Below are positions 56,601 to 63,756 of a stretch of DNA of 64,000 bases, in pieces; the first letter of the stretch is position 1; the number at the start of each line of letters is the position of its first letter. The stretch is from Rhodovarius crocodyli (GTDB lineage Bacteria > Pseudomonadota > Alphaproteobacteria > Acetobacterales > Acetobacteraceae), in the NCBI GenBank assembly GCA_945901085.1, contig CAMDJV010000013.1:32918-96917 (forward strand). The letters are read 5' to 3'. The notes beneath the pieces were generated by a model. It saw only the letters and a list, made by a program, of their open reading frames with translations, searched no databases and was not told the DNA's origin. A program made the position numbers and the translations under genes.

Positions 56601-57901
56601 GGGTCTTTCAGCCGCTGCCCTTCGCCCTGCGCCCGGCGGCGGAGGCCGAAGCCGCCTTCCGCACCCTCCAGGCCAGCGGCCAGATCGGCAAGCTCGTCAT
56701 TGCCCCGCCCGAGCCCGCCCCGGCCCGGCCTGTGGTGGATTGGCACCCCGGGGAGGGCATCACCATCATCCTGGGCGGCCTGCAGGGCTTCGGCCTGGCC
56801 GCAGCGCATTGGCTGGCCGGGCAGGGCGTGCGGCGCCTCGCCTTGATTTCGCGCCGCGGGGCCGCAACGCCGGGGGCCGCGGCCGCGCTGGCTGGCCTCG
56901 GGGCCCAAGCCCAGGCCTATGCCTGCGATGCCACGAATGCCCAGGCGCTCGCCGCCACCCTAGCCGAAATTCGCAAGCTTGGCCCCGTCACCGGCGTGGT
57001 ACAGGCCGCCGCTGTCTTCGAGGATGGTAGCGCCGCCGCACTCGATGCCACGCGCATCGCCCGCGTGCTCGCCGCCAAGCTCAGCATTGCCGAACATCTG
57101 GACCGGCTGACGGCGCAGGATCCGATCAAACTCTTCCTGCTCTTCAGCTCGGCCACGGTCGCGGTGGGCAGCCCCGGACAGGCCGCCTATGTCGCCGCCA
57201 ATGCGGCCATGGAGGCGCTGGCGCGGCGCCGCCAGGCGCAGGGCCGCCCCGGCTGTGCCGTGCAATGGGGCGCAATTGCCGATGTCGGCGTCTTGGCGGG
57301 CGATGCGGCCATGGCGGCCAATCTCGGCCGGCGCCTTGGCACCGTGGCGCTGCCGGCCGCGGCCAGCCTTGCAGCACTGCCGGCCATCCTGGCCTCGGGC
57401 GTGGCGGTGGCTGGTGTGGCGCGCATTCTGTGGCAGCAGGCGGGGGCAGCCTTGCCGATATTGGCCGAACCCATCTTCGCTGCCATGCGCGTGGGCCTGC
57501 AAACCCCTGCCGAGGGCGATGGCCCTGATCTGCGCCAGCGCATCCAGGGCCTGCCCGAGGATGCGGCGCTGGGCGTGCTGCGTGATGCCGTGCGGGGTGA
57601 ACTTGGCCGTATTCTGCGCCTGCCGGCCGCCTCCATCGCGCCTGACGCGCCGCTGCCCGGACTGGGGCTCGACAGCCTGGGCGGCATGGAACTGCGCACC
57701 GGCCTGGAAAGGCGCATGGGTAGCACCGTGGCCCTCTCCGTGGTGACCGAGGAGGTGACGACGGAAACCCTCGCCCGGCGGATGCTGGAAAGCCTGCGCG
57801 GCGAGAGCCCGGAGGAGGCCGCGCTGAATGCTCGCCTCGCCGCCTATGAGCCCCCAGCCTTTGCCAATAGTGACGAAGCCATCAAGGATGCTGCCGAGTG
57901 A
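50636..57901 (+). CDS. Single-module highly reducing type I polyketide/fatty acid synthase (RkpA/Fum1-like)
   Basis: 2421 residues. Domain order: ketosynthase (~18-445; Cys188 in DTACSSA, His323 in EAHGTGT, His362 in SNIGHTEA); acyltransferase (~545-860; Ser638 in GHSVGE; YAFHS suggests malonyl-CoA); dehydratase (~920-1190; His942 in DHRLAGDAVLP, Asp1105); a C-methyltransferase-like region (~1230-1480, LEIAAGPGACT); enoyl reductase (~1700-2020, VHGGAGAVGLAA); ketoreductase (~2040-2240, GGLQGFG and SSATVAVGSPGQAAYVAAN); acyl carrier (Ser2347 in GLDSLGG). There is no thioesterase. A single fully reducing module implies iterative synthesis of a saturated, perhaps methyl-branched chain. The next gene overlaps and is an alpha-oxoamine synthase, the expected releasing enzyme. 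Confidence 0.92.
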   Translation: MKSPPAADAPAARPATAVPIAIVGAACRLPGAPDMAAFWALLAAGRDAVTEIPAERFSKAAWLHPRRQEPGKTYSFAAGVLGDVLSFDHAAFGISLREAAEMDPQQRLILELVREACEDGGWREADIAGRALGVYMGASTTDWADLRQFDPAAADRYMMTGGALSVIANRVSNVFDLRGPAQSIDTACSSALVALHHAAEALRLGRIPAALVGGVNMLLSPFPFGGFARASMLSPTGRCHAFDSRADGYVRAEGGAVVILKRLDDALRDGDAVQGVILASGVNAAGRTVGLSLPNQAAQAALLRGLLADAAIDPNRIRYFEAHGTGTAAGDPIEAAAIGEAVGRARDASPLPIGSAKSNIGHTEAASGLVGLIKALLVLRHGKIPPSLHIETPNPQIDFQALRLRVPTRLEQLPGQADAVLGVNSFGFGGTNAGILLAGPPAAAAKPRPRASRLLPPLLLSARSPEALVGLAGAWAVAMRAASPQGAASRAAALIRGQIAHRDLLQHRLVVRGATPGDLAARLEAWRGQGQAEGLALGSAPRGQGVAFVFSGNGAQWPGMAQAAALRNPAFRAALRAVDAQLKPLLGWSVAKRLAQGVDAPTLAETEHAQPLLFAVQIGLVAALAAQGIRPALVLGHSVGEVASAHVAGLLDLKGACRLIVARSRHQQAMRGQGRMAALGASAEAAAPILAACDIPGEKRLEIAAINAPSAITVAGPPAALALLDAAAREQRWSFIPLDLDYAFHSSYMDPLRGPLMADLRGMRASAGQIPMISTVTGEVLEPGQCRADYWWRNLREPVRFHAALARAARMQPRLFVEIGPNPVLLSYLRDGLRALGSEAAYTHSLSKRDPAGDPLPAIIDRATALGADPRDAPHFQGASRRQGLPRAPLSRIPVPMPRSHERMILAEQPVDHTLLGSRRSAERREWTNHIDLALQPWLADHRLAGDAVLPAAAMLEMALAAGQARHPDAAALEVSEFHILRAILLEAERSCELRSRLDDEGVFTLESRRRLSEEPWALHARGRVLEVPRLPEVAEGLPALAPQMIATENLVAMAHAAGLDYGPAFQPVAMLAIDPGPSTARATLILPKAAPADADFLLHPVRLDGAMQGMIGLLEAQGLEPGTGFVPVRATRLVLRRCAPPAASADIRLVVRGESSASADLVLRDGAGAPVAVLEGCWVQKLRLPGRADPGQDIFRLEQVAAPAHGNAAAEFDLAPALAALEASDEAGDVAEAAMLMEGYAAAAAAEALAGCAPATGPYAAALRALAGEDELPPRAAIWRQVLLEQPNLAHELAWLAEAAAHAGNPHGRPAGMPSPDAVSFEIMARLVAGAVGRLAQDWPQGRPLRVLEIAAGPGACTRLVAAALAVSGRRVIFHAAALPEARAPHAPSGGVEFTTAPWDPLGGEPPPLQADIVLGILPAIRLRGGLHGGDGPLLLALRHALAPGGALLLVEALPGLLWDFALGQDPGWWEGPGLADEAQAMQALRDAGWLDFSVRRLLSVPVPVGLLAARAPLGATSLPAAMPRRLILVADAGAMELRQALAPLLGRSGVDVVGGTLAEAAVQLSPRAMQGAALVLLLNPDSAPEALGRALMLAGRLAATAQGAASYMRLVTIGAERGPAAAAVQAMGRVLSNEMPALKLRRIDLASAFSVPEAARHLLAELQHDHHAEAEISVSEAGRLVPRLLPGLPPAPPPAGPLLLAVAQPGQLSSLHWAPMPEPGVLAEGEVMLRVEAAGLNFRDLMWAQGLLPEETLLPGFAGPGLGIECAGVVEAVGPGTAWGVGDAVFGFAPRALAGRVITRTDALAARPEGLSPAAAATVPVAFMTAVYALEELARLEAGEVVLVHGGAGAVGLAALQVALNAGARVVATAGSPAKRAFLREAEAELVLDSRDPGFADRLRAAGLTGVDVALNSLAAEAMERTMGLMRPFGRFIELGKRDYAENRRVALRPLRRNVTYFAVDVDELPRARPAVAARLLASIAERLASGVFQPLPFALRPAAEAEAAFRTLQASGQIGKLVIAPPEPAPARPVVDWHPGEGITIILGGLQGFGLAAAHWLAGQGVRRLALISRRGAATPGAAAALAGLGAQAQAYACDATNAQALAATLAEIRKLGPVTGVVQAAAVFEDGSAAALDATRIARVLAAKLSIAEHLDRLTAQDPIKLFLLFSSATVAVGSPGQAAYVAANAAMEALARRRQAQGRPGCAVQWGAIADVGVLAGDAAMAANLGRRLGTVALPAAASLAALPAILASGVAVAGVARILWQQAGAALPILAEPIFAAMRVGLQTPAEGDGPDLRQRIQGLPEDAALGVLRDAVRGELGRILRLPAASIAPDAPLPGLGLDSLGGMELRTGLERRMGSTVALSVVTEEVTTETLARRMLESLRGESPEEAALNARLAAYEPPAFANSDEAIKDAAE

Positions 57902-59184
57902 GTGGGAAAATGTCTGGCCTGACCATGGCCGCGCGTGCCTCGCTCCTCGCGCGGCTGACCGGCAGGCAGGCGCCTGGCCCGAACACCACGGCAGGGCGTG
58001 ATTTCGCCACCCTGCCGGCTGCGCGGGAGATGGCCATGCTGCGCGCTGGTGCCGAGAGCATGGACATCCCCAACCCCTTCTTCCGTGCCCATGACGGTGT
58101 AGCGGGCGGGCATAGCCGCATCGGCAATCGTGAGGTGATCAATTTCTCCTCCTACAATTATCTTGGCCTCAATGGTGACCCAAGGGTGGCGGCTGCGGCG
58201 AAAGCCGCCATCGACCGCCATGGCATCTCCGCCAGCGCCTCGCGCATCGCCTCGGGCGAGCGGGCAGTGCACAAGACGCTGGAGGCGGCGCTCGCCGCCA
58301 ATTACAACGCCGAGGCGGCGCTGTGCTTCGTCTCCGGCCATGCCACCAACGTCACCGTCATCGGCCATTTGCTGGGCACGCGCGACCTAATCTTGCATGA
58401 TGCGCTGCTGCATAATTCGGGCGCCGAGGGCGTGCGCCTTTCCGGCGCCAAGCGCATCGCCTTTCCCCATAATGACTGGGTGGCGGCGGAGCGTGAATTG
58501 GCCGTCCATCGCAAGCGCCACACCCGCGCCCTCATTGTGGTCGAAGGGCATTACTCGATGGATGGGGACATGCCCGACCTCGCCCGCTTCGTCGCGCTGG
58601 CCCGGCGGTATGATGCTTGGCTCATGGTCGATGAGGCGCATTCCATTGGCGTGCTGGGCGCGACTGGGCGGGGGGTTTTCGAGCAGCAGGGCGTTGACCC
58701 CGCGGGGGTTGATATCTGGATGGGCACGCTGTCCAAGACACTCTCGGGCTGTGGTGGCTATATCGCCGGCTCCGCCATGCTGATCGATGTGCTGAAGCAT
58801 TCTGCGCCCGGCTTCGTCTATTCGGTGGGCATGGCGCCGGCCCTGGCCGCAGCCTCCGAGGTCAGCCTGCGCATCATGCGCGAGGAAAGCTGGCGGATCA
58901 CCCAATTGCAGGAGAATGCCCTGGCCTTCCGCGACGGCGCCCGGGCGCGGGGCTTCGATGTCGGGCTCTCGGTGGGCCTGGGCATTGTGCCGATCATCCT
59001 GGGCTCCTCGGTCAAGGCGGGGCAGATTTCGGCGCGGCTGTTCGAGGCGGGGGTCAATGTGCAGCCCATTCTCTTCCCCGTGGTGCCCGAGGGCAGCGCG
59101 CGGCTGCGGTTTTTCATGAGCAGCGAACACACGGCCCAGGATATCGCGATCACCCTATCTGCCATGTCTGCCGCCTGCCGGTGA
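57898..59184 (+). CDS. Alpha-oxoamine synthase (RkpG/Fum8/AONS-like), PLP-dependent
   Basis: 428 residues from GTG 57898 (GTGA overlap with the PKS stop); ATG 57910 is an alternative. Fold-type I PLP enzyme: INFSSYNYLGLNGDPRVAAA, HDALLHNSGAEG, Asp245 and His248 in MVDEAHSIGVLG, and the PLP lysine Lys280 in GTLSKTLSGCGGYIAG. The TLSK...GCGGYIAG version is characteristic of enzymes that act with polyketide or acyl carrier proteins rather than BioF itself. Predicted reaction: decarboxylative condensation of the PKS chain with a small amino acid, giving a long-chain 2-amino ketone. The amino acid used cannot be read from sequence. Confidence 0.88.
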   Translation: MSGKMSGLTMAARASLLARLTGRQAPGPNTTAGRDFATLPAAREMAMLRAGAESMDIPNPFFRAHDGVAGGHSRIGNREVINFSSYNYLGLNGDPRVAAAAKAAIDRHGISASASRIASGERAVHKTLEAALAANYNAEAALCFVSGHATNVTVIGHLLGTRDLILHDALLHNSGAEGVRLSGAKRIAFPHNDWVAAERELAVHRKRHTRALIVVEGHYSMDGDMPDLARFVALARRYDAWLMVDEAHSIGVLGATGRGVFEQQGVDPAGVDIWMGTLSKTLSGCGGYIAGSAMLIDVLKHSAPGFVYSVGMAPALAAASEVSLRIMREESWRITQLQENALAFRDGARARGFDVGLSVGLGIVPIILGSSVKAGQISARLFEAGVNVQPILFPVVPEGSARLRFFMSSEHTAQDIAITLSAMSAACR

Positions 59185-59957
59185 GGATCGCGCTCTTCAC
59201 CCTGGAGAGCCTGGCGAGTGCCGAGGCGGTGCTGCGTTTCGTGGCGCGTGACCCTGCGCGTATCGTTCTGCTGGGCCGAAGTGATCCATATCGCCACGGT
59301 CTGCTGGCCGCGGCCCGACGCCATCTTGGCCACTCTGGCTGGGCTATCCTGCCCTATCTTGCGGCGAATTTTGTCGCGCCGGGGCTGTTGCGCCGCTCCG
59401 GGCGGCTGAGCAATCTCTGCCGCGCGGCGGGCATTCCATCCTTGCGCCTGCGCGATGTGAATGCGACGCAGGCCCAGGCCCGGCTGCGGGCTGCGCGGCC
59501 GGATGTGATCCTCTCCTTCCATTTCGACCAGATTTTCACCGCGGAAACCCTCGCAATCGCGCCTTTGGGCGGGGTGAATGTGCACCCCTCGCTGCTGCCA
59601 CGGCATCGCGGGCCCATCCCCACGCTGTATGCCCTGGCCGAGGCTGCGACGGGCGTTTCCATCCATACCATGGCGGAGCGCATCGATGCTGGCGGGGTGC
59701 TGGCGCAGCGGGCGGTGGCGCTGCCGCCCGGGCTGAGCGTGGGCGGCGCGGCGCGGATGCTGCATCTGGCGGCCTTGCCCGTGCTGGAGGAGGCGCTGGC
59801 CCTATTGCCCGCCCGCCCCGAACCACCGCCTCTGCTGCCCTATTGCCCATTTCCGGATGGCCCGACCCTCTCCGGGCTGAGGGCCCAGGGTGTGCGGCTG
59901 GTTACTGCCGATGATGCCAAGGCCAGCCTGTTTGCCCCTGCCGGGGGGTGGCGATGA
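59181..59957 (+). CDS. Formyltransferase-like protein (Fmt/PurN fold)
   Basis: 258 residues from GTG 59181 (GTGA overlap). The catalytic triad of 10-formyl-tetrahydrofolate transferases is complete: Asn133 and His135 in GVNVHPSLLPRHRGPIP, and Asp169 in AERIDAGGVLA. It lacks the C-terminal tRNA-binding domain of Fmt, so the acceptor is a small amine. In sugar pathways such enzymes formylate amino sugars. Its position between an alpha-oxoamine synthase and a KpsS-like gene suggests that it formylates the new amine of the lipid or an amino sugar of the glycan. Confidence 0.82.
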   Translation: MRIALFTLESLASAEAVLRFVARDPARIVLLGRSDPYRHGLLAAARRHLGHSGWAILPYLAANFVAPGLLRRSGRLSNLCRAAGIPSLRLRDVNATQAQARLRAARPDVILSFHFDQIFTAETLAIAPLGGVNVHPSLLPRHRGPIPTLYALAEAATGVSIHTMAERIDAGGVLAQRAVALPPGLSVGGAARMLHLAALPVLEEALALLPARPEPPPLLPYCPFPDGPTLSGLRAQGVRLVTADDAKASLFAPAGGWR

Positions 59958-61225
59958 ACTCCCACTCCTATGGATCCTACGTGAAGTCGCTCAGTATGAC
60001 CGAGGCCTTCCCGCGAAGGCGTTTTCTGTTTCTGCAAGGCCCGATATCGCCGTTTTTCTACCGGCTCGGGCTGTTGTTGCGCGCGCGCGGCCATGCGGTG
60101 CACCGGATCAATCTCTGCCGGGGCGACACGCTCTTCTGGCCCGAACCGGCGATGGATTTCACCGGCCGGATCGCCGCCTGGCCGAGTTTTATCGACGATG
60201 TTCTGGCCCGGCATGCCATCACCGACATGATTTTGCTCGGCGAGCAGCGTGACCATCACGCCTTGGCCATCGCCGCCGCGCATGCCGCCGGCATCGGCGT
60301 GACCGTGACCGATTTTGGCTATCTCAGGCCGGATTGGATCATCCTGGAGCGGGACGGGCTGAACCGCGACAGCCGCTTCCCGCGTGAGCCTGACGCCATT
60401 CGCGCCCTGGCCGCTGGCCTGCCGCCGGTGGATGAGCAGAGGCGCCACCTGGATGATTTCGGCCAGCAGGCGCGATGGGACATGCAGTATCACCTCGCCA
60501 ATCTGCTGCCGGGCCGATTTCGGCATTACCGGAGTTTTCTGCTGCATCACCCGATACCGGCCTATATCGGCACCGGGCTTGCCCTGCTGCGCCGCAAGGC
60601 TGAGGCCAGGCGGGCCGAAGCGCTCCAGGCAAACCTACCCGTGGGGGCGCCGCGCTGGCTCTTCGCCATGCAGATGGAAACCGACTACTCCATCCGCGCC
60701 TACAGCAATTTCAAGAGCATGGACCAGGCGATTGCCCGGGTGGTAGCCAGCTTTGCCCGCGCGGCCCCGCTGGAAGGGCATTTGCTGGTCAAAGTTCACC
60801 CGCTTGACCCTGGCTTGAAGCCCTGGAGGCGGCTCGTGGCGGCCATGGCGGCGCGGCATGGTGTGGCGGGGCGGGTACATTTTCTAGGTGCAGGTGAGCT
60901 GGATGCCATGCTGAATGCTGCGCGCGGCGTGGTTACCGTGAACAGCACGGTGGGTATTCGCGCCCTGCAGCTCGGCCGGGCAGTGCATGCCATGGGGGAG
61001 GCGATTTATCGTTGCCCCGGCCTCGCCCATATGGGCGTTTTGGACGAATTTTGGGCAGCCGCCCCGCCGGATGCCGGGTTGGCCGATGCCTTCCTCCGCG
61101 CCATCGCCGCCCACCTGCATATCCGCGGCGTGTATTACCGCGAACCGGGGCTCACCATGGCGGTGGCGGCGGCGGCCGGGCGGCTGGAACGCGGCCTGGT
61201 GGGCGAGGCGCTGGCCATGGGCTGA
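59954..61225 (+). CDS. Capsule polysaccharide protein, KpsS/LipB/RkpJ-like
   Basis: 423 residues from ATG 59954, which overlaps the previous stop; GTG 59948 is an alternative. FLFLQGPISPFFYRLGLLLR, then GHAVHRINLCRGDTLFW and TDMILLGEQRDHHALAI are the N-terminal signature of KpsS-type capsule proteins; VTVNSTVGIRALQLGR and MGEAIYRCPGLAHMGVLDEF the C-terminal one. KpsS enzymes start the Kdo linker on the lipid that anchors capsules, and RkpJ is the rhizobial relative. Here the acceptor lipid is probably the PKS/oxoamine product. Last gene of the locus. Confidence 0.86.
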   Translation: MNSHSYGSYVKSLSMTEAFPRRRFLFLQGPISPFFYRLGLLLRARGHAVHRINLCRGDTLFWPEPAMDFTGRIAAWPSFIDDVLARHAITDMILLGEQRDHHALAIAAAHAAGIGVTVTDFGYLRPDWIILERDGLNRDSRFPREPDAIRALAAGLPPVDEQRRHLDDFGQQARWDMQYHLANLLPGRFRHYRSFLLHHPIPAYIGTGLALLRRKAEARRAEALQANLPVGAPRWLFAMQMETDYSIRAYSNFKSMDQAIARVVASFARAAPLEGHLLVKVHPLDPGLKPWRRLVAAMAARHGVAGRVHFLGAGELDAMLNAARGVVTVNSTVGIRALQLGRAVHAMGEAIYRCPGLAHMGVLDEFWAAAPPDAGLADAFLRAIAAHLHIRGVYYREPGLTMAVAAAAGRLERGLVGEALAMG

Positions 61226-61251
61226 GCGCCCCAAGCGCGGCTCTCTCCTGT

Positions 61252-62004
61252 TCAGAGCGCCTCCAGACCATCCCCAATGGCGACATGGCCGCTCTCGCTC
61301 ACCACCGCATGCACGCCCAGGTCGCGATGGCCGTAATGTTCCATCAGCAGGGCCGGAACGTCGCAATCACGCTCGCCGGTGTCCAAATTCACCTTTGTGG
61401 CAGGGCAGCGCACGGTGCGCTTGAAGATACTCAACCGCGCCGTGCCCAGCAGCACATCCTGGCCCACCCAGTCGAATTCGGCCCAGGCCGGCAGGCCGGA
61501 GAAATAGACATTGGCCCGAAAGCGCAGCGGGTCCAGCCTGCGGCCAATTTTCCGCTCGAAATCACGCAGGGTGTTGAGGTTGATCAGGGTGACGCCCTTT
61601 TTCACCTGATCGGTGAAATTATGGCCGGGCACATCATGGAAGACGGGGGTGCCGCGGGCTTCCTCGCCCAGAAACGCCGTCATCCAACCGGCGATGGCGG
61701 CGCGGCCCTCGGGGCGGGTTGGGTCGGCCGAGAGCGGCGCCTGGCCGGGGGCGGAGAGCAGCAGCAGCCTGTAATGCGCATCGAAGCCGGCACGGATCAG
61801 CACCACGCGGGGATGGGCCATCATGCATGCGAAATTCTGCTTGGGGACGAATTTTGGCGCCGCCGGATCGAAGGGCGCATCGCCCTGGGCGAGCGCGAAG
61901 CGCCGGTCATGCGCGATGCATCGGCCGGCCTCGATGGCGATCTCGTCCAGCGCCTCGGGGGTGAGGCCCTTCACGGGGTAGCGATAGAGGTGTTCGACAC
62001 GCAT
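61252..62004 (-). CDS. MOSC-domain protein
   Basis: 250 residues. The MOSC N-terminal barrel (MRVEHLYRYPVKGLTPEALD, HDRRFALA) precedes the MOSC domain, with RANVYFSGLPAWAEFDWVGQ and the conserved cysteine in RTVRCPATKVNLDTGERD. These proteins carry sulfur or act with molybdenum cofactor, as in YcbX-like N-hydroxylated compound reductases. ATG at 62004 gives the canonical start; the frame to 62082 adds unrelated residues. Convergent with the capsule gene. Confidence 0.85.
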   Translation of the reverse strand: MRVEHLYRYPVKGLTPEALDEIAIEAGRCIAHDRRFALAQGDAPFDPAAPKFVPKQNFACMMAHPRVVLIRAGFDAHYRLLLLSAPGQAPLSADPTRPEGRAAIAGWMTAFLGEEARGTPVFHDVPGHNFTDQVKKGVTLINLNTLRDFERKIGRRLDPLRFRANVYFSGLPAWAEFDWVGQDVLLGTARLSIFKRTVRCPATKVNLDTGERDCDVPALLMEHYGHRDLGVHAVVSESGHVAIGDGLEAL

Positions 62005-62220
62005 GAGGGACCACCTGGCGGCTTGGGTTGCGGCTGGGGGAGAGCATAGGCGGGAGGAGGCTGGAGGGAAGGGGCGCCGCAAGGATTGGTCTGGACAGAA
62101 ATCCTGTTTGGGTAAAGAATATAACTCCTGGGATTAAAAATATCGCTGATACCAATTGGGGTTTGTGTCATGGAGCGCGGAGCAGGCTTGGCCGGTGGCG
62201 GGCGCCCCGCGCCTCGGAGC
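62005..62220. other. Non-coding junction between MOSC gene and cassette array
   Basis: No gene is visible. The left part is G+C rich; around 62100-62150 the sequence becomes A+T rich. A G+C dyad GCGGG/CCCGC at 62198-62210 sits just before the 245-bp repeat; the second repeat copy has a comparable dyad (63739-63754). This looks like the left border of the cassette array. Confidence 0.4.
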
Positions 62221-62465
62221 AGCGGCCAGCCGCATGTTTGGGGAAGGATAGGGAGAAAATTATCCTTGACTATTATCCTATAACTAGTTAGGAGGACATT
62301 CCGATAGTCAGCAGTGAATGATGTCACGGATCGTTCGAATAACTGAAAGTGATTTGCGTGCGGCCGTGGCGGATGAGCGCTACTGGCGGGTCGGCCATCC
62401 CGAACGCGGCGCGTTTCAGAATTGGGTCGGGCAGGGCTTTCGCGGGCTGAACCCGAGTGATGGCG
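62221..62465 (+). repeat. Cassette repeat, copy 1 (upstream region plus N-terminal coding part)
   Basis: Direct repeat with 63757-64000. The coding part from 62314 on differs at one base by eye (codon Asn to Thr), while the non-coding part has scattered changes and small indels. It contains the shared CCTTGACTATTATCCTATAA block and the ATGATG start region. The right end of copy 2 is cut by the window edge, so the repeat may be longer. Confidence 0.85.
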
Positions 62466-63049
62466 AGGCAAGGACCACCGTCTGGGTGCGGGCGTATATG
62501 CGGGAGGGGCACCAAGTCTCCGCACATTGGCGAGGCGCCCGGCCGCGGCAACCCGCGGTCGAGCGGTTCCCTGCAGACGCGCCCCTCCATCCGACACAGC
62601 GCGATGCCGACGTGCAACTGGCGAGTTGGTGGGCGCGGTACTTCACCCGCATACCACGCGCGCCGGATACCGGTGGGCGTGGTAGTGGTCGCGCATCCGG
62701 ACCCACGCAGCGTGAGCGGCGTCTTGGCAGAGACGGGCGGGACGCGGTCCAAGATGTGCTGGACGACAGCAAGTGGACGGGACGGTTGCAGGACGGGGTA
62801 GATCAATGGGAGCGCGCGGGCGGTGAGGCTCGGCGCGATGCTGATTTGCAAAGGCTGCGTCCAACTGGGGAGGTCCGTGTCGCGCCCAACGGTACGCGCA
62901 CCTACAAGCTTGCGGATGGCCGTTACGCCACGATCCGAACCAGTACTTCGCCTGGCTATGAAGGTACTCCGACCTTGGAGATTGCTTCGCCGCGAGGTGG
63001 ACCATTGCGCACGACGCCGACCGATAAAATCCGCTATCCAACTCACTGA
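62321..63049 (+). CDS. Toxin-like cassette protein 1 with repeated N-terminal module
   Basis: 242 residues. ATG 62321 is preferred over the adjacent ATG 62318 because the second copy has GGAG six bases before the matching codon and the decayed homologue begins MSETVEV. The first ~80 residues (RAAVADERYWRVGHPERGAF, WVRAYMREGHQVSAHWRG) are the repeated module. The middle is Arg/Asp rich. The C-terminal ~50 residues (GTRTYKLADGRYATIRTSTS, ending DKIRYPTH) look like a compact beta-rich effector domain of the kind that ends polymorphic toxins. No signal peptide. The gene 12 bp downstream would be its immunity partner. Family not identified; toxin role inferred. Confidence 0.6.
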   Translation: MSRIVRITESDLRAAVADERYWRVGHPERGAFQNWVGQGFRGLNPSDGEARTTVWVRAYMREGHQVSAHWRGARPRQPAVERFPADAPLHPTQRDADVQLASWWARYFTRIPRAPDTGGRGSGRASGPTQRERRLGRDGRDAVQDVLDDSKWTGRLQDGVDQWERAGGEARRDADLQRLRPTGEVRVAPNGTRTYKLADGRYATIRTSTSPGYEGTPTLEIASPRGGPLRTTPTDKIRYPTH

Positions 63050-63061
63050 AAGGCGTTTGCC

Positions 63062-63679
63062 ATGACCAATGAAGGCTTAAAGCTGCCAAGTTATTCGATG
63101 CTTGACCTGGAGGGTTATCTCCAGCCCGCGGGCACCCCTGCGCAACAGATTGCGATGAAAAATCTCGCTTGGACGATGCTTGAAACCTATCGCACACCGG
63201 ACGGGGGGCTTGGCTCACGCCTCTCAAACGAGTGGCTTGGGGAACAAAAATGGTGCGTGCAAATCATTCCCCACTATCAAATCATGTACGAAGATTCGCC
63301 CTGGCTTCTACCATTGTGCTTGACACTGCAAGAAATGCGTGTGTTCGATATATTAGGTACCTGTGTATCACCTCCAGCCGAAGACAAATCAGCGGTTTGG
63401 CGATTGAAAATTGACTGTGAACAGATCGGTACATTTTTCAATAACTACAGGATGGGGTTTCATTTATTGTACTGCCAGTCTCGCCGTTTTGCCATTCATG
63501 GAAATGATGGTGACTATGCGGTATATGCTGGCTCAGAGAAATTCATACGTGCGGCATTGCCGCCCATCGCAGTAGGTTCCGTTGCTACCGCCAAGGTAAT
63601 CGCAGGGATCGAGGAAGAACACGGCCCCGGCTGCATGGATGGCATTCTGGAGCACTACGTCCCCTTCATGCTCGATTGA
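63062..63679 (+). CDS. Immunity-like protein of cassette 1
   Basis: 205 residues, start ATG 63062 12 bp after the toxin-like gene. No family recognised. It is a soluble, acidic, aromatic-rich protein (EWLGEQKWCVQIIPHYQIMY, EDSPWLLPLCLTLQEMRVFD, CMDGILEHYVPFMLD). Base composition is clearly more A+T rich than neighbouring genes, a common mark of imported immunity genes. Pairing with the upstream gene in a repeated unit is the only functional clue. Confidence 0.55.
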   Translation: MTNEGLKLPSYSMLDLEGYLQPAGTPAQQIAMKNLAWTMLETYRTPDGGLGSRLSNEWLGEQKWCVQIIPHYQIMYEDSPWLLPLCLTLQEMRVFDILGTCVSPPAEDKSAVWRLKIDCEQIGTFFNNYRMGFHLLYCQSRRFAIHGNDGDYAVYAGSEKFIRAALPPIAVGSVATAKVIAGIEEEHGPGCMDGILEHYVPFMLD

Positions 63680-63738
63680 GGCGCTGACGCCTCGCCGCGC
63701 GGCATTCTGGCCTTCGTCGCGCGGGGATGAGCGTCTGG

Positions 63739-63754
63739 CCCGGGGCGCCCCGGG
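63739..63754. repeat. Perfect 16-bp G+C palindrome before cassette repeat 2
   Basis: CCCGGGGCGCCCCGGG reads the same on both strands. It is located 60 bp after the immunity-like stop and just before the second repeat copy, where copy 1 has a related but imperfect dyad. It could terminate cassette 1 or mark a recombination boundary. Confidence 0.45.
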
Positions 63755-63756
63755 GT

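Noticed and set aside
62266..62294. TTGACT and TAGGAG as a -35/-10 pair for cassette 1
   Set aside because: TAGGAG does not resemble a -10, and TATAAC at 62279 is too close to TTGACT. The block is conserved between repeats, but the exact promoter cannot be set.
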